Positions 53,138 through 61,523 of a stretch of 64,000 bases of DNA are shown here, piece by piece. Source of the DNA: Exilibacterium sp. GTDB lineage: Bacteria; Pseudomonadota; Gammaproteobacteria; Pseudomonadales; Cellvibrionaceae. Every line of letters begins with the position of its first letter. Within the stretch, counting starts at the first letter, position 1. Location of the stretch: positions 1 to 64,000 of the forward strand of contig JANQMH010000098.1 in NCBI GenBank assembly GCA_028280195.1, in the 5' to 3' direction. Both the position numbers and the translations under genes were made by a program. The notes beneath the pieces were generated by a model. That model was not told the origin of the DNA and did no database searches. It saw nothing but the letters and a program-made list of their open reading frames with translations.

Positions 53138-54833
53138 GTCGCTGCCACCCGCGCTGATCCTGCTCGCTGCCGCGCTGCTGATCGCGCCGCTGCGCGGCCA
53201 CTGGCGCACAGCGGTGATTCTGGCCGCGCCGCTAGCCACTCTGTGGGCGATCTGGCAGGTGCCCGATGGGGTGGTGGCCACCATCACCTTCCTCGACTAT
53301 CAGATCGAGCCGCTGGAAGGCAGCCCGCTGCGCCGGCTGTTCGCCACCATTTTCGCGCTGATGGTGTTTACCGGCGGGCTCTATGCCTTCCGCCAGGCCC
53401 GTGCAGTCGAACTCGCCGCCGCCTACGCCTATGCGGCCGGTGCGATCGGCGTGTGTTTTGCCGGCGACCTGATCACCATGTTCCTGTACTGGGAACTAAT
53501 GGCGCTGTTCTCGACCCTGGTAGTGTGGTCCGGCGGCACGCCTGCGGCGCGGGCTGCGGGTATCCGCTATGCGATCATGCACCTCCTCGGCGGCGTCATT
53601 CTCAAGGTCGGTATCGAGGGCGTCGTGGTACACACCGGCTCGATCGATATCCAGCCGATGCTGGCGACCAATTTCGATACCTGGATGATTCTGACGGGCA
53701 TTCTGATCAACGCCGCGGCGCCGCCGGTATCGGCCTGGCTCGCCGACGCCTACCCCGAGGCCAGTCCCACCGGCTCGGTATTCCTCTCCGCATTCACGAC
53801 CAAGACCGCTGTGCTGGCATTGATACTGCTCTTCCCGGGCGAACCGGTGCTGATCTGGGTCGGCCTGTTTATGGTGATGTACGGTATCATCTATGCGCTG
53901 CTGGAAAACGATGCGCGCCGCATCCTCGCCTATTCCATTGTCAACCAGGTCGGTTTTATGGTCTGCGCTGTCGGCATCGGCACCCAATTGGCCTTGAACG
54001 GCGCAGCCGCCCACGCCTTTGCCCACATCATCTACAAGGCGCTGCTGTTTATGAGTGCGGGAGTGGTAATTTACCGGACCGGTAAATCCAAATGCACCGA
54101 CCTCGGCGGCCTGTTCCGCACCATGCCGGTTACCGCTGCGTGCGGTATTATCGGCGCGCTGGCAATCTCGGGCTTCCCGCTGACATCGGGCTTTACCACC
54201 AAGACCATGATCTCCCAGGCCGCCGCCGACGAGAGTCTGATGACCGTCTATCTGCTGCTGGCAGCTGCCTCCGCGGGCGTGTTTCTGCACGCGGGCATAA
54301 AGTTTCCCTGGTTTGTGTTTTTCCAAAAAGACTCCGGACTGCGGCCGAAGGACGCACCCTGGAATATGGCGGTGGCCATGGGGCTGTTTGCGGCGCTGTG
54401 TATTCTGATCGGTGTTTTCCCGGAGGTCTTCTACCGTTTTCTCCCCTATGCGGTGGAATATGAGCCTTACAAGGCCGGCAAAGTCGTGTTTTACCTGCAG
54501 TTGCTATTGTTTTCCGGCCTCGCCTTCTTCCTGTTGCTGCCGTTGATGCGCCGCACCCTCACCATCAGCCTGGACAGCGACTGGCTCTGGCGGGTGCTGC
54601 TATTCCGTGCGGCGGCAGGGATACAGGCGGGGCTCAGCGCTGCCGGCGCGGCATTGCAGGCACGGCGAGTGGCGGGGTTTGCCGCGCTTCGCAGCCGCGC
54701 TGAATATCATTTCGGCAGCGGCCCCGCAGCCGGCAAGCGCATGGGCGTTTTCAGCCGCACCTGGTCGATTGGCACCACCGCACTGTGGATTGCGATACTG
54801 TTGATCGCCTACGTGCTGGTATACGTTATTTAG
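53130..54833 (+). CDS. Mrp antiporter subunit D-like (third copy, divergent)
   Basis: A 567-residue NuoL/M/N-family protein, longer than the other two, with a C-terminal extension including two extra membrane segments around residues 455-480 and at the end. The channel Glu is in LYWELMALFSTLVVW, but where relatives have a TM7 Lys in K-S/A-A-x-x-P-x-H, this one reads LINAAAPPVSAWL, with Asn instead of Lys and Ser instead of His. A later Lys in FTTKTAVLAL is kept. It ends overlapping the convergent XRE gene by four bases. Ion transport by this subunit may differ from the others. Confidence 0.88.
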   Translation: MIESLPPALILLAAALLIAPLRGHWRTAVILAAPLATLWAIWQVPDGVVATITFLDYQIEPLEGSPLRRLFATIFALMVFTGGLYAFRQARAVELAAAYAYAAGAIGVCFAGDLITMFLYWELMALFSTLVVWSGGTPAARAAGIRYAIMHLLGGVILKVGIEGVVVHTGSIDIQPMLATNFDTWMILTGILINAAAPPVSAWLADAYPEASPTGSVFLSAFTTKTAVLALILLFPGEPVLIWVGLFMVMYGIIYALLENDARRILAYSIVNQVGFMVCAVGIGTQLALNGAAAHAFAHIIYKALLFMSAGVVIYRTGKSKCTDLGGLFRTMPVTAACGIIGALAISGFPLTSGFTTKTMISQAAADESLMTVYLLLAAASAGVFLHAGIKFPWFVFFQKDSGLRPKDAPWNMAVAMGLFAALCILIGVFPEVFYRFLPYAVEYEPYKAGKVVFYLQLLLFSGLAFFLLLPLMRRTLTISLDSDWLWRVLLFRAAAGIQAGLSAAGAALQARRVAGFAALRSRAEYHFGSGPAAGKRMGVFSRTWSIGTTALWIAILLIAYVLVYVI

Positions 54834-55048
54834 CTATTATCGGGGTCGCGCACAAATTCCAGAATATCGCCCGGCTGGCAGTCGAGAACATCGCAGATTT
54901 TTACCAGGGTATCGAAGCGCACACCTTTGACCTTATTGGTTTTGATCATCGACAATGCCTGTTCGCTGATGCCGATGGCGGCGGCCAGTTGCTTCAGTTT
55001 CATCTTGCGCCTGGCCAGCATTACGTCCAGGTTGACGACAATCTTCAT
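54830..55048 (-). CDS. Small XRE regulator (YozG-type)
   Basis: A 72-residue protein that is almost all helix-turn-helix: LARRKMKLKQLAAAIGISEQALSMIKTNKVKGVRFDTL and CQPGDILE. It belongs to the short HTH type often encoded with DUF2975 membrane proteins, as here (30 bp after the DUF2975 gene). Its stop overlaps the stop of the last Mrp gene. Probably represses its own operon. Confidence 0.9.
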   Translation of the reverse strand: MKIVVNLDVMLARRKMKLKQLAAAIGISEQALSMIKTNKVKGVRFDTLVKICDVLDCQPGDILEFVRDPDNS

Positions 55049-55078
55049 ACCGGCCCCGGATGCTTGAAGACCGGACGC

Positions 55079-55627
55079 TTAAAGAAAAGCGGCATTTTCA
55101 TCAGCCGCGCGTTTTCCCGCCGCAAACACCCGGGCGACAAACAGTAACAGCAGTGCCATAAACAGGGCCCTGATCTCATCGCTGCCAAAATTGATGCTGA
55201 GCTGGCCCTGGGTACTGGGATCGCTGATGGAGAAAATCACGATATAGGCGGTGTTCTGCACAATGCCCACAAACACCATGATCACCGCAACCCGGGCAAA
55301 TCGTCTAAATCCCAATACGGATCGCGCTGACAGCGGCCGGCCGGCAGCACCTTCCTGAAAGGTGCGCCGCAGTCCGAGCAGGCCGACAACCTGAATGCCG
55401 GCGCCGGCCAGCGCCACCGCAAAGCCCGCCAGGCGTGACAGGGGGCTCAGGTTCTCAATATCAAAACCCGCGCCGAGATTGCCGGCTGCAAGCGGCGCCA
55501 GATCGTCCCAGAAAAGCCAGATCACAGCGGCAATGCAGGGCAGGGCGATGGCACCGGCCAGGGTCATATGGGCCATAATCCGGGCAAAGCGGGTTGCAGA
55601 AGGGTTCTCTGTCGCGCTTATCGTCAC
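55079..55627 (-). CDS. DUF2975 membrane protein
   Basis: A 182-residue protein with four membrane segments (about 20-40, 68-88, 112-132 and 150-168). DUF2975 members of this size pair with a small XRE regulator and their function is unknown; a membrane signal-sensing role is often guessed. It is the first gene of the two-gene unit. Its upstream region (55640-55690) is very AT-rich with AAATTAAA/TTTAATTT strings that could be the regulator's operator. Confidence 0.85.
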   Translation of the reverse strand: MTISATENPSATRFARIMAHMTLAGAIALPCIAAVIWLFWDDLAPLAAGNLGAGFDIENLSPLSRLAGFAVALAGAGIQVVGLLGLRRTFQEGAAGRPLSARSVLGFRRFARVAVIMVFVGIVQNTAYIVIFSISDPSTQGQLSINFGSDEIRALFMALLLLFVARVFAAGKRAADENAAFL

Positions 55628-55788
55628 AGTGGAACTCTCGTTTTACTTTTATAAATTAAATTAAAACTTTAATTTTTTAATGTCAAGATTTATTTTCCAA
55701 TAGGGTGATATATGTGCCTGGCGGCGTTTATATCAATGCTATATATTTCACCATGCCACAGATAAAGGCTGTTGGAGAGCAATCACCC

Positions 55789-56376
55789 ATGCCCCTGAAA
55801 AACACCGCCCGCAACTACGGCACCATCGCCAAATGGCTGCACTGGACCACGGCACTGCTGTTTCTCGCCTCCTACTGCAGTGTTTACTACCGGCAGTGGT
55901 TTACCGAAAGGGATACACCGGAGAACTGGATAGCCCTGCAGCTGCACCTCTCGGTTGGCGTCACCATTGCCGTGATTGTAGCTTTGCGCATTATCTGGCG
56001 GATCGGCAACCGCTTGCCCGACCCGGAGCCGGGAAGCCGTTTAGAGCATTTGGCCGCCCATATCGGTCACTACGCGCTTTATGCCATCATGATTGTCATG
56101 CCGATAACCGGCTATCTGGGCACCGGCGTCAATACGGAGTTTTTCCTGCTGTTCGATATCCCCAAATTCGAGACCACCGCTTTGTTTTCCACCGTGGTCA
56201 GTGAAGGCATGGGCCTGACCTACAAGGAGTTTGAAAAGCCTATCGACTTCATCCACAAGGAGTTAATGGGGGAGTGGCTGGTCTGGCTGCTGATACTCGG
56301 CCATATCGCGGCAGCCCTTTACCACCAGTTTGTCAAAAAAGACCGCACACTCGCCAAAATGACAAGCGGTAAATAG
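55789..56376 (+). CDS. Cytochrome b561-family protein
   Basis: A 195-residue di-haem membrane cytochrome b with four segments. ATG 55789 has GGAGAGC about nine bases upstream; the longer frame has no such site. Likely haem ligands are His in AKWLHWTTA, LQLHLSVG, HIGHYALY and ILGHIAAALYHQF. Family members move electrons from quinol or superoxide at the inner membrane. It is divergent from the DUF2975 gene and no obvious partner enzyme is adjacent. Confidence 0.9.
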   Translation: MPLKNTARNYGTIAKWLHWTTALLFLASYCSVYYRQWFTERDTPENWIALQLHLSVGVTIAVIVALRIIWRIGNRLPDPEPGSRLEHLAAHIGHYALYAIMIVMPITGYLGTGVNTEFFLLFDIPKFETTALFSTVVSEGMGLTYKEFEKPIDFIHKELMGEWLVWLLILGHIAAALYHQFVKKDRTLAKMTSGK

Positions 56377-56496
56377 GGTCCGTCGAGACCATGTTGGCCA
56401 GGCTCATACCGATAGCATTATCATTACAGAAACTGGTTCACGACGATATCACTGCGCATTTCGATCGCTACCTCTCGCGCAGGATTTGGGGGCTGA

Positions 56497-57054
56497 CTAA
56501 GTTATTAAGTTATCAGTGTCCCCTCTAAAAATATACCCGGCGATAGCAGCCATATTGCGCGCATCGTCAATACCCCTATGGGCCGTACCCACAAACGATA
56601 CATCCACTTTCTTCAGCGCTTTGCCCAGACCGAGGCCTTTTTTAAGCCCCATATTGTCCGCAAACAACTGTTTGATATTAATATGCTCTCGACTGAACGG
56701 ATAGGGCACCGCGTGGAACAGGCAATCCTGCTGCAACTGGTTTTTGTCGTAGTTACCCCAACTACAGAAAACCGGGTTCTCAAAATGGTTGAACCAATCC
56801 CTAAACCCGGCATTAACCGCTTTAAACCCTTTGGCGGCATCCACCATCGCCTGGGTAATGGAAGTAAGCTGTTTACAAAAATCAGTCAACACCGGGTTTC
56901 TGACCGGCTTGATCAAGCTCTGAAATTCATCGAGTACGGCCGGCCCCTCGCCTTCGAGAGCGACCGCCCCGATTTCAATAATCTCCATTTCGCTGCGGGC
57001 AATACTGCCACTGTCACAGCAGGTCGCTTCCACATCGACAATGATATAAGTCAT
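56497..57054 (-). CDS. DEDDh 3'-5' exonuclease (ERI1/KapD type)
   Basis: A 185-residue cytoplasmic nuclease. DEDDh motifs: IVDVEATC (Exo I), FCSWGNYDKNQL (Exo II) and HRGIDDARNMA (Exo III). The overall pattern resembles the ERI1-like RNA exonuclease group. The substrate is probably RNA or small oligonucleotides. Its last residues GDTDNLIT are encoded by the 26-bp block shared with the DUF1232 gene at 39340; the normal family end is probably at about residue 176. Confidence 0.9.
   Translation of the reverse strand: MTYIIVDVEATCCDSGSIARSEMEIIEIGAVALEGEGPAVLDEFQSLIKPVRNPVLTDFCKQLTSITQAMVDAAKGFKAVNAGFRDWFNHFENPVFCSWGNYDKNQLQQDCLFHAVPYPFSREHINIKQLFADNMGLKKGLGLGKALKKVDVSFVGTAHRGIDDARNMAAIAGYIFRGDTDNLIT
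56498..56523 (-). repeat. 26-bp shared block, copy 2
   Basis: Read on the minus strand it begins GGGGACACTG and ends AATAACTTA, identical to 39691-39716. It supplies the last codons of the exonuclease gene. After the block the two loci diverge (CCCCCAAATCC here). Just outside, GCGCGAGAGGTAGCG could be part of the same inserted element. Confidence 0.85.
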
Positions 57055-57090
57055 ACCATCCTAAGATATACGTTTAACGGCCGTGCCGGC

Positions 57091-59856
57091 TCACGGTTTT
57101 TGGAGCTGGCTGACTTTCAATAAATCCCCGGCTTTGATAACCGTCATTTCCTGCGGTTGCAGATACTGCTTCATCACGCGATTGACATCTTCCACTGTCA
57201 ATGCCTGGACGCTGTCGATGAACTCCCGCTCGGCACTGATATCGCGACCGTCCAGAATATCCCCTGCCAGGCGCGCTGCAAGAAAACCGTTGTTGCTGAA
57301 ATTGACCTTCAAACCATCCAGGAACCCGCTTTTTGCCGCCGCCAGCTCCCCGGCTTCAAAACCTTCCTCCACCGCACGATTCATTTCCTCCAAAAAGGCG
57401 GCGTGCACCTTTTCGGTATTTTCCGGGGCGCTGATGGCATAGGCCATAAACGAGGCATTGCTGTCGAGATTTCTGACCCGCAAAAATGCCCCTACACCAT
57501 AACTGAGACCGTCCTGCTGTCTTATCCGGGTGGCAAGCCGCGAGCTGATCAGGCCACCACCGAGCATATGCGAAACGAGGTACAGCGCCGGCGCATCGGC
57601 GTGGTCGTTGGTAATGTTCAGGTTGGTTGCCGCTATAAACACCGCATTTTTCTTATCGGGCGTATTCAGCTGCACATCTTTTCTTTCGATGCTTTTATAA
57701 GCGTCAGCGATACGGCGATAGTTTTTTCTCGGTTTCCAGCCGGAAAACAGCTCCGTCGCCTGCTGCCTGACGGCACTTTCATCAAAGGCTCCGACAACAC
57801 CCATCTGCATATCGGCGGCGCCATAGTAGTCCCTGTAAAAACGCTTCACGTCCCTCAGCTTAACCGCTGCTATAGCGGCAATTTCCTCATCGATGGTCTT
57901 GGCACGATACACATGCCCCTGCGGATGGCGGTTGAAGCTGGTGGCATGGGCGCGCATCGCCAGGGCCTGGGGATTGGTTTTTTCCGCCTCCAGCCGCGCC
58001 AGGGCCTGAGTCTTCAGCAATTCAAACTCCTTCTGCGGAAAACTTGCCGTTGTCAATACCTCGTGCAGATGGGATATCACCGCGGCGAGATTATCGGCAG
58101 TGGTCTGGTACATGGCATACACCGACTGCCCGCGCCAGCTAAGGCCACCCGCCGCCTTCAGGCGGTCGAACTCGTCCTGAATACCCTCCCGGCTGAAACG
58201 CTCGCTGCCGCGCAGCAGCATCGCCGCAGTCAACCTTGCCACCGCGCTTTTGTGCATCAGGGATTTTTCATCGCCAAGCCCCAGCCGCAGCTCGAAGTCC
58301 ACCGACTCCCCGCGGGTTTTCAGCGGCAACAGGGCCAGATTGACGGCGCCCTCGCTGTGGCGACGCAGCCGCGCGGCAATATTTTCCGGAGTCGGTTCGA
58401 AATTCTCGCCGGCGGCAATGGCGGCGCGGCCGGTATAGCCGTCCAATAATGTCGCCACGTCCGGTGCCGGCGGGATCAATGCGCGCTGCGGCGCCTCGGT
58501 AGGCATGAATCTGCCCAGGGTGCGATTGGCGGGCAGCAGGTAGGTATTGGCAACCCGCTGTACATCCTCGACGGTCACCTGTTCCAGGCGGTCGCGGTTG
58601 AGAAAGTACATGCGCCAGTCACCGATGCCGATCCACTCGCTCAGCTCGATGGCGATACTCTGTGAGGAGTTGAATCTCAGGCGCATCTGCTTGGCAATCT
58701 GCCGCTGTGCCCGCTGCACTTCTTTGTCGGTAATCGGCGCGGCGGCAATCGCTTCCATGGTTTGCAGCAGCGCCTGTTCGGTTTTCTGCAGATCCATATC
58801 CAGATCGGCAGTGGCGCTGAAGTACAGCAGCCCCGGGTCCCGCTGCTGGTTGGGCCAGGCGCTGACAGCGGTTGCCAGCTGCTTCTCCACCAGATTCTTG
58901 TGCAACCGGCCCGACGGGGTGTCGCCGAGAATAATGGCCAGTACCGAGAGGGGGGCAAAGTCCTCGTGCAGGCCGGAAGGAATGTGGTAGGCGGCGGATA
59001 CCACCTGCTGGCTGCCGACGCGCCGCAGCGTCACACTGCGCTCACCGTCCTGGACGGGCTCACGGGTATAGAGTTCCGGCAGTTGTCGCGCCGGCCGCGG
59101 CAGGGCGCCAAAATGGCGTTCGACCAGGGCCAGGGTTTTGTCGATGTCGATATTGCCGGCGACGATCAGGCTGGCATTGTCGGGCTGGTAGTAACGCCGA
59201 TAGAAGGCCTGCAGGCTTTCAATTTTCACATTCTCAATATCGGATCTCGCACCGATGGTGGAATTGCCGTAGTTGTGCCAGTTATAAGCTGCCGAATAGA
59301 CCCGCTGCGCCAGTATCCGCCGGGGGCTGTTCTCGCCGCGTTCGAATTCGTTTCTGACAACCGTCATCTCGCTGTCCAGGTCCTCCTGCGAGACAAAGGA
59401 GTTGAGCATGCGGTCGGCTTCCATCGCCAGCGCCCACTCCAGGTTTTCCGCTGTCGCCTTCAGGGTCTGGTAATAATTGGTACGCTCCAGCCAGGTGGTA
59501 CCGTTGGCGCGGGCGCCGCGTTCGGTCAACTCGGCGGTAATGTCCGGATGATTGGGCGTGCCCTTGAACAGCAGGTGCTCGAGCAGGTGAGCCATACCGG
59601 TTTCACCGTAGTTCTCGTGCTTGGAGCCGACCCGGTAGGTGATATTGACGGTGACAGTGTCCTTGCTGGGGTCCGGGAACAGCAGCAGCTGCAGGCCGTT
59701 GTCGAGGGCGTACTCGCTGATGCCCTCTATGCTGCGAAGATGTTTTATATCCGCCGCCGCGGCTAGCGAGAAAACCGCCAGCGCGGCGAACGCGATACCG
59801 GCCAGGCGGATAGTCCATTCGCGCTGATACCGCCGAACGCGCTTCGATACGACCAT
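57091..59856 (-). CDS. Two-domain M16 (insulinase-type) zinc protease
   Basis: A 921-residue exported peptidase. A signal peptide covers about residues 17-35 (ending LAAAADI). The active site HLLEH (His90, Glu93, His94) lies in TGMAHLLEHLLFKGT, with the later zinc ligand Glu in the ESLQAFYRRYY region. A second M16 unit (about 490-920) lacks the HxxEH motif, as is usual for the inactive partner that forms the closed chamber. It degrades small peptides in the periplasm. It lies 36 bp upstream of the exonuclease gene and may be co-transcribed. Confidence 0.92.
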   Translation of the reverse strand: MVVSKRVRRYQREWTIRLAGIAFAALAVFSLAAAADIKHLRSIEGISEYALDNGLQLLLFPDPSKDTVTVNITYRVGSKHENYGETGMAHLLEHLLFKGTPNHPDITAELTERGARANGTTWLERTNYYQTLKATAENLEWALAMEADRMLNSFVSQEDLDSEMTVVRNEFERGENSPRRILAQRVYSAAYNWHNYGNSTIGARSDIENVKIESLQAFYRRYYQPDNASLIVAGNIDIDKTLALVERHFGALPRPARQLPELYTREPVQDGERSVTLRRVGSQQVVSAAYHIPSGLHEDFAPLSVLAIILGDTPSGRLHKNLVEKQLATAVSAWPNQQRDPGLLYFSATADLDMDLQKTEQALLQTMEAIAAAPITDKEVQRAQRQIAKQMRLRFNSSQSIAIELSEWIGIGDWRMYFLNRDRLEQVTVEDVQRVANTYLLPANRTLGRFMPTEAPQRALIPPAPDVATLLDGYTGRAAIAAGENFEPTPENIAARLRRHSEGAVNLALLPLKTRGESVDFELRLGLGDEKSLMHKSAVARLTAAMLLRGSERFSREGIQDEFDRLKAAGGLSWRGQSVYAMYQTTADNLAAVISHLHEVLTTASFPQKEFELLKTQALARLEAEKTNPQALAMRAHATSFNRHPQGHVYRAKTIDEEIAAIAAVKLRDVKRFYRDYYGAADMQMGVVGAFDESAVRQQATELFSGWKPRKNYRRIADAYKSIERKDVQLNTPDKKNAVFIAATNLNITNDHADAPALYLVSHMLGGGLISSRLATRIRQQDGLSYGVGAFLRVRNLDSNASFMAYAISAPENTEKVHAAFLEEMNRAVEEGFEAGELAAAKSGFLDGLKVNFSNNGFLAARLAGDILDGRDISAEREFIDSVQALTVEDVNRVMKQYLQPQEMTVIKAGDLLKVSQLQKP

Positions 59857-59957
59857 AACTGAGATGCTCCTGTGGTGACGAGGTTGTGTAATTGTTTACT
59901 CTGACGGCGGCCGGCCGGCGCGGTTCCCGGCGAGCGGGCCCCGGCTGTCGACGCCCG

Positions 59958-61412
59958 CTAGGTGCCGCAAAACGTCTGATAGTGCCTGTCGCCGTCGGCC
60001 GGCGGGTCCTGGTAGCGGGATGTCTGCGGCAGTCGGGTATAGGGTGAACGCAGGACCTGCAGGAACTCTTCGGCCGCAGTTGCCTCGCCACTGGTCTGAC
60101 AGCTGTGCAGCACCGCCTCCATATGATGGTTCCTCGGTATCACCACCGGATTGTGCTGCTGCATGGCTTGCTGCACCTCGGCGCGGGTGTGTTCCTGCCC
60201 GCGCAGGCGCTGCTGCCAGCGGTCGAACCAGTCGCCGAGGTCGGCCCGCAGCTGCTGCGCGATGTCTTCCTCCTGCAGCGACCTGCCCAGGCGATCGAAG
60301 GCGGTGGTGTAATCCAGCTGTCGCCGCTGCAGTATATCCAGCAGCGTGCCGATCAGCGCCTCATCGGCCTGGGCAACGGTCGCCAGGCCCAGCTTCCCGG
60401 CCATCATGGCCACAAACGCCCGCTGGTAGCGATCCGCAAACTCGTCGATAAGCGGTGCCAGCTTCTGCAGTGCGCGCTCCCCGTCGCTGTCCACCAGCGG
60501 CAGCAGACACTCGGCAAACCTGGCCATATTCCACTGCGCGATGCCCGGCTGATTGCCGAAGGCATAGCGCCCCTGGCCGTCGATGGAGCTGTAGACAGTT
60601 TGCGGGTCGTAGGCGCCCAGCATGGCGCAGGGACCATAGTCGATGGTGTGCCCGGACAGGGCGGTGTTGTCGGTATTCATGACACCGTGGATAAAACCCA
60701 CCCGCATCCAGCTGACAATGAGGCGGATCTGCTTTTCGATGACACTGTCCAGCAGCGCGACATATTTATTGCCCTGTATCTCCTCCAGCTCGGGAAAATG
60801 CCGTGCAATGGTATAGTCGCAGAGTGCCTCCACGGCTTCATGGTCAGCGCCGGCGGCAAAGAACTGAAAGGTGCCGACACGCAGGTGGCTGGGGGCGATG
60901 CGGGTGACCACGGCGCCCGGTGACGGCCCCTCGCGAAAAACCGATTCACCGGTGGTGACCACCGCCAGGCAGCGGGTGGTGGGTACGCCCAGGGCCTGCA
61001 TGGCCTCGCTCATGACAAATTCGCGCACCGCCGGCCCGAGCGCGCAGCGGCCGTCGCCGCCGCGGGAAAATGCGGTGCGGCCGGAGCCTTTGAGCTGGAT
61101 GTCCCAGCGGCGCTGATCGCGGTCGAGCACTTCGCCCAGCAGGTGCGCCCTGCCATCGCCAAGCCGGGGGGCAAAGTGGCCGAACTGATGCCCGGCATAG
61201 GCCATGGCAACGGGCTGGGCGCCGGGCAGCATGCGGTTGCCGGAAAAAAACTGCGCCAGCGCAGACATATCCCGGCTGAGCTCGTCCGGCACCATCAGTT
61301 GCCGGGCCAAGTCGCTATTCCATAAAAAAAGTCCGGGGTTGGGGGCGGCCGCAGGATCGGATCCGGCGTAAAAGGCATCACCCAGATGCACATAAGTATT
61401 GTCGAATTTCAT
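59958..61412 (-). CDS. selO: Protein adenylyltransferase SelO (YdiU)
   Basis: A 484-residue pseudokinase-fold enzyme that transfers AMP to protein side chains, including redox proteins. Family strings: [64 protein letters not shown] and [15 protein letters not shown]. The C-terminus FCGT has Cys as third-last residue, in the place where eukaryotic SelO has selenocysteine. It follows the M16 gene in the same direction (102 bp gap), so independent transcription is possible. Confidence 0.94.
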   Translation of the reverse strand: MKFDNTYVHLGDAFYAGSDPAAAPNPGLFLWNSDLARQLMVPDELSRDMSALAQFFSGNRMLPGAQPVAMAYAGHQFGHFAPRLGDGRAHLLGEVLDRDQRRWDIQLKGSGRTAFSRGGDGRCALGPAVREFVMSEAMQALGVPTTRCLAVVTTGESVFREGPSPGAVVTRIAPSHLRVGTFQFFAAGADHEAVEALCDYTIARHFPELEEIQGNKYVALLDSVIEKQIRLIVSWMRVGFIHGVMNTDNTALSGHTIDYGPCAMLGAYDPQTVYSSIDGQGRYAFGNQPGIAQWNMARFAECLLPLVDSDGERALQKLAPLIDEFADRYQRAFVAMMAGKLGLATVAQADEALIGTLLDILQRRQLDYTTAFDRLGRSLQEEDIAQQLRADLGDWFDRWQQRLRGQEHTRAEVQQAMQQHNPVVIPRNHHMEAVLHSCQTSGEATAAEEFLQVLRSPYTRLPQTSRYQDPPADGDRHYQTFCGT

Positions 61413-61523
61413 ACTGCCAACCTACCACAGATGCTTCACCGAGGTCTAACCGCCAAAACCCTTTATAGATAGCCTGTATTGCCGCAAACCGATACAATCG
61501 CTGCCTCGACGGAGTATCAGTTT

